Shown here: positions 61,525 to 64,000 of the stretch, piece by piece
Position numbering within the stretch: the stretch's first letter is position 1
Layout of the letters: each line of letters begins with the position of its first letter
NCBI RefSeq assembly: GCF_003612555.1
Contig: NZ_RAZF01000011.1
Coordinates: 55,935-119,934, forward strand
Direction of reading: 5' to 3'
Source: Acutalibacter sp. 1XD8-33
GTDB lineage: Bacteria; Bacillota; Clostridia; Oscillospirales; Acutalibacteraceae
Length of the DNA: 64,000 nt
Position numbers and translations under genes: made by a program
Notes under the pieces: model-generated
The model's database searches: none
The model's input: the letters and a program-made list of their open reading frames with translations, nothing else
What the model was told of the DNA's origin: nothing

Positions 61525-61549
61525 AAAACTCCCCAGCCGGGGAGTTTTT
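61525..61549 (+). terminator. Terminator between the TCS and ABC genes
   Basis: AAAACTCCCC-AGCC-GGGGAGTTTTT. Confidence 0.85.
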
Positions 61550-61574
61550 CATTTCTGCTCAAATTCCATATACG

Positions 61575-61607
61575 TTTCATACCCATTCCACATTGGGATG
61601 CTATTCT
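61575..61607 (+). promoter_or_regulatory. Promoter with the same direct-repeat site (ABC genes)
   Basis: TTTCATA (61575-61581) and TTCCACA (61586-61592), 11-bp period, then TATTCT (61602-61607) after 9 nt. The 20-base site matches 18 of 20 bases of that at 59704-59723. Confidence 0.6.
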
Positions 61608-61653
61608 GCGAGTGCGTTCGGAAGAACAGCATAACGATATGGAGGTATCGACC

Positions 61654-63090
61654 ATGAGTATTTTCAAGAGGGCGTTTTTGTACGTCACGCGAAAACGGGG
61701 GAAAACCATTCTCCTGTTCGCCATCCTGCTGATTATGGCAACCTTTGTCCTGACGGGCCTTTCCATCTGGAAAGCGTCGGAGGCCGCGCAGCTTGACTTG
61801 CGGCAGAGCTTGGGCGGAAAATTTGACGTTTTCGTGGATTGGAGCAACAGTCCCTATGTAGTGAAAGAATCCGTCAAAGATGAAGTAGATGAGGAAACCG
61901 GCAAGACATCAAGCAGCTTTCTCATGTATTCCACCGTACAATTTACCCCGGATAACATTGCCGCCATTAAAGGCGTTTCCGGCGTAAAATATTGCAGCGC
62001 ACGACAGGACAATCTTTTGCCGTTTGACGGACTTTCCCTGTTCCCCGGAACAATCTCGACCGATGCGAAGTATCAGGGCTACACAAAGGTGCTGGGCGTT
62101 TGCAACACGGAGGACGACGAACTTTTCACCACTGGCACACTGACGCTGACAGAGGGGCGGCATATCTCCACTGATGATACCCATGTGGCGATCATCAGCC
62201 AGGACTTGGCGGAGCGGAACGAGCTGAAAATCGGTGACTACCTCACCGCCCACAGTTACAGCGTGGAAGATCAGGGCTTTACCGGGCAGGAAATCAAGGT
62301 GCAGATCATCGGACTGTTTTCCCCGAACGCTGTGGAGCAGTTTGGGGAAACCGTCACTACCTACGATAAAATCCAGAACCGGGTATTTGTGGATTTGCAG
62401 ACCTCAAAGGAATTGGACGGCGGAGAGATCAACTACGGCTTTTCCGCTCTCCATGTCACCATAGCCGACCCGCAGGATATGGCGCGGGTGGTGGCCGATG
62501 TCAAGGCCCTGCCGGAGATCGACTGGAAAGCCTTCACTGTGGAAGTGGACAATGAAACTTACGAAAACGCCGCCGCTCCGCTGGCTACACTGAATGAATT
62601 GGTCGTAACTCTGTTGGTGGTGATTATTGTTGTCAGCGCCATCATTCTGGCCTTGATTCTGACCCTTTGGACAAAGACCCGCATCCATGAGATCGGCGTG
62701 TTCCTGTCCGTAGGTATCAGGAAATCGGCCATCATCGGGCAGTATTTGATTGAGGTGCTGCTGATTGCCGTCCTCGCCTTTGGCCTGTCCTATTTCACCA
62801 GCAACGCCATAGCGGGGCAGATTGGCAACCACCTGTTGGGGCAGAGTATGCAGACCGAGCCGGAGGACGATAACGATGTTGTTTCCGTTGCCGCCTCCGT
62901 TGAGATAGGCGCGGATAATCTCGTGCAAAAGCCCTTACCCACTGAAAACGGCATCCAGGTATCGGTTGGGCTGGATAACCTTGCCCAGCTCTACTTGATC
63001 GGATTTGCCATCATCATTGTGGCGGTCAGCGCATCGTCTATCACGGTCATGCGGCTGAAACCCCGTGAAATCTTGTCGAAAATGAGCTGA
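61654..63090 (+). CDS. FtsX/MacB-type ABC transporter permease
   Basis: This 478-residue membrane protein has one N-terminal segment ('GKTILLFAILLIMATFVLTGLSIW'), a large outer domain of about 300 residues and three C-terminal segments ('LLVVIIVVSAIILALILTLW', 'LIEVLLIAVLAFGLSYF', 'LYLIGFAIIIVAVSASSITV'). That is the four-segment FtsX plan of MacB-like exporters, which expel peptides or resist antimicrobial peptides. The start at 61654 follows GGAGGT at 8 nt. It is followed by its ATPase gene after 13 bp. Confidence 0.9.
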   Translation: MSIFKRAFLYVTRKRGKTILLFAILLIMATFVLTGLSIWKASEAAQLDLRQSLGGKFDVFVDWSNSPYVVKESVKDEVDEETGKTSSSFLMYSTVQFTPDNIAAIKGVSGVKYCSARQDNLLPFDGLSLFPGTISTDAKYQGYTKVLGVCNTEDDELFTTGTLTLTEGRHISTDDTHVAIISQDLAERNELKIGDYLTAHSYSVEDQGFTGQEIKVQIIGLFSPNAVEQFGETVTTYDKIQNRVFVDLQTSKELDGGEINYGFSALHVTIADPQDMARVVADVKALPEIDWKAFTVEVDNETYENAAAPLATLNELVVTLLVVIIVVSAIILALILTLWTKTRIHEIGVFLSVGIRKSAIIGQYLIEVLLIAVLAFGLSYFTSNAIAGQIGNHLLGQSMQTEPEDDNDVVSVAASVEIGADNLVQKPLPTENGIQVSVGLDNLAQLYLIGFAIIIVAVSASSITVMRLKPREILSKMS

Positions 63091-63103
63091 AGGAGGGACT
63101 ATC

Positions 63104-63739
63104 ATGCCTATACTGGAATTGAAAAATGTTTCTTACGCCTACGAAAAGGGCAAGGCGGTTTTGCAGAACGTCAGCGGGTCACTGGAAACCGGGAAAATGT
63201 ACGCCATCCTCGGCCCGTCCGGGTCGGGCAAGACCACGCTGCTGTCCCTGCTGGGCGGGCTGGATGTGCCGACACAGGGCGGTGTCCTGTTTGACGGCGA
63301 AGATATTGCGGCAAAGGGGCTGGAACACCACCGCAGGAACCATATCTCGCTGATTTTTCAAAGCTATAATCTGATTGACTACATGACGCCCGTTGAAAAT
63401 GTACGGCTTACCGCCAAGCTGGACGCCGCCCCCATTCTGGAACGGCTGGGGCTGGAGCAGGACGAGATCACCCGGAATGTGCTGAAACTGTCCGGCGGAC
63501 AGCAGCAGCGGGTGGCGATTGCGCGGGCGCTGGCCTCCGATGCTCCGGTCATTCTGGCAGACGAGCCGACCGGGAACCTGGATGCCGACACCGCCGAGGA
63601 AATCACGGCGATTTTGAAAGAGAGCGCCCATGCGTTCGGAAAGTGTGTGGTAGTTGTGACGCACTCTGGCGAGGTGGCAAAACAGGCGGATGTGGTGCTG
63701 GAAATCAAACGAGGACATTTGAAAGAGAGGGAAATGTGA
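63104..63739 (+). CDS. ABC transporter ATPase (MacB/LolD type)
   Basis: This 211-residue ATPase has Walker A 'GPSGSGKTT' (about residues 37-45), the Q-loop 'LIFQSYNLIDYMTPVENV', the signature 'LSGGQQQRVAIARAL' and Walker B 'VILADEPTGNLD'. It powers the upstream permease. The start at 63104 follows GGAGGG. It overlaps the next small gene by 1 nt. Confidence 0.93.
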   Translation: MPILELKNVSYAYEKGKAVLQNVSGSLETGKMYAILGPSGSGKTTLLSLLGGLDVPTQGGVLFDGEDIAAKGLEHHRRNHISLIFQSYNLIDYMTPVENVRLTAKLDAAPILERLGLEQDEITRNVLKLSGGQQQRVAIARALASDAPVILADEPTGNLDADTAEEITAILKESAHAFGKCVVVVTHSGEVAKQADVVLEIKRGHLKEREM

Positions 63740-63924
63740 TGAAGAAAATTACTGCTATTTTGGCGTGTATGGTGGTCTACTTCTTGCTGTTCACCGGCTG
63801 TACCAATCAGAAAGACGGCAGAGATCAGGACACAAACGTGGGGAACTCCGTGGAATTTGATGATACGGATATTGATATTGACACCGGAACAAAGCCGGGT
63901 GTCAGCGCCAGTGATAAAATGTAA
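63739..63924 (+). CDS. Small lipoprotein of the ABC operon
   Basis: This 61-residue protein has a hydrophobic leader and lipobox 'LFTGC' (Cys21), then an acidic tail ('NSVEFDDTDIDIDTGTKPG'). Its ATG overlaps the ATPase stop (TGATG), and AGAGGG precedes it. It may be an accessory or immunity lipoprotein of the exporter. No family recognised. Confidence 0.7.
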   Translation: MKKITAILACMVVYFLLFTGCTNQKDGRDQDTNVGNSVEFDDTDIDIDTGTKPGVSASDKM

Positions 63925-64000
63925 AAAAACGCCGAGGAAAAAATGTAGTTTTGTGGCGGAGGTGAAGGGAAAAAGATAGACTCCCAATCAGGGCGAGAAA
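63925..64000. other. Window end, no gene resolved
   Basis: A GGAGGTGAAGGG ribosome-site-like stretch occurs near 63957, but no start codon with an open frame follows before the window ends. Confidence 0.4.

Larger units (their letters stand above)
58392..64000. mobile_element. Tn4451-like transposon (left part), running off the window
   Basis: It begins where the coupling-protein gene breaks after a GA dinucleotide, the target used by TnpX-type serine recombinases. Near the left end the inverted repeats AGTTCAGTTG/CAACTGAACT lie at about 58411-58464. The first gene is tnpV, then regulatory and ABC transporter genes. The recombinase and the right end are not in the window. The family call rests on tnpV and the insertion site. 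Confidence 0.6.

Overview
The window looks like a chromosome segment of a GC-rich low-G+C-phylum anaerobe: class Clostridia, probably an Oscillospiraceae-like gut bacterium. This rests on strong AGGAGG-type ribosome sites, sigma-A type promoters, clostridial gene families (GH92/GH38 mannosidases, LplB/YtcP-type sugar permeases, BioY/BirA, Ppk1/Ppx) and a Clostridia-type conjugative element. The genus cannot be read from the sequence.

Region 1 (1-33 kb) is core or accessory chromosome, mostly transcribed leftward. It carries an orphan family-5 solute-binding lipoprotein, a GNAT acetyltransferase and an orphan ABC-2 permease. Next comes a carbohydrate block: GH92 mannosidase, a sugar ABC transporter (two permeases plus lipoprotein), class II aldolase, D-lyxose/mannose isomerase-type cupin, an AraC-type regulator, PfkB kinase, GH38 alpha-mannosidase, ROK regulator, Gfo/Idh/MocA oxidoreductase and a TIM-barrel sugar isomerase. 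PFK follows. Together these could release mannose from alpha-mannosides, import it, isomerise it to fructose, phosphorylate it and cleave it. A polyphosphate operon (ppx, ppk1 and a small P-loop kinase) comes next. From 34 to 39.7 kb are tRNA-Ser(GGA), a NUDIX hydrolase, asnS, an S51 peptidase, a DUF1284 gene, bioY, birA and tRNA-Ala(GGC).

Nearly every gap in region 1 is a 0.3-1.5 kb island of mosaic repeats made of short perfect hairpins. One 98-100 bp unit occurs five times. It folds as a closing stem around three hairpins, and the copies show compensatory changes. A second, MITE-like family (TAGTWAACG...CGTTWACTA ends) has four copies, one of which interrupts repA.

Region 2 (39.9-58.4 kb) is a decayed integrative conjugative element: broken repA, a giant SLH/DUF11 surface protein, an SLH/CAP protein with an amber stop, a ParB-like protein, several small ICE-associated proteins, a split ArdC-like protein, MobC with an amber stop, a MobP-type relaxase, a frameshifted PcfB-like protein and a truncated VirD4/TraG coupling protein. 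A 15-bp palindrome, GTCCCAANTTGGGAC, recurs seven times and is a candidate site for the ParB-like protein. A cluster of four hairpins at 52.42-52.54 kb is a candidate oriT. Most point lesions are compatible with G:C to A:T changes.

Region 3 (58.4-64 kb, running off the end) is a Tn4451-like transposon inserted into the coupling-protein gene. It carries tnpV, an XRE regulator and a two-component system next to an ABC exporter. Both promoters of that system carry the same direct-repeat site at the same distance from the -10 box.
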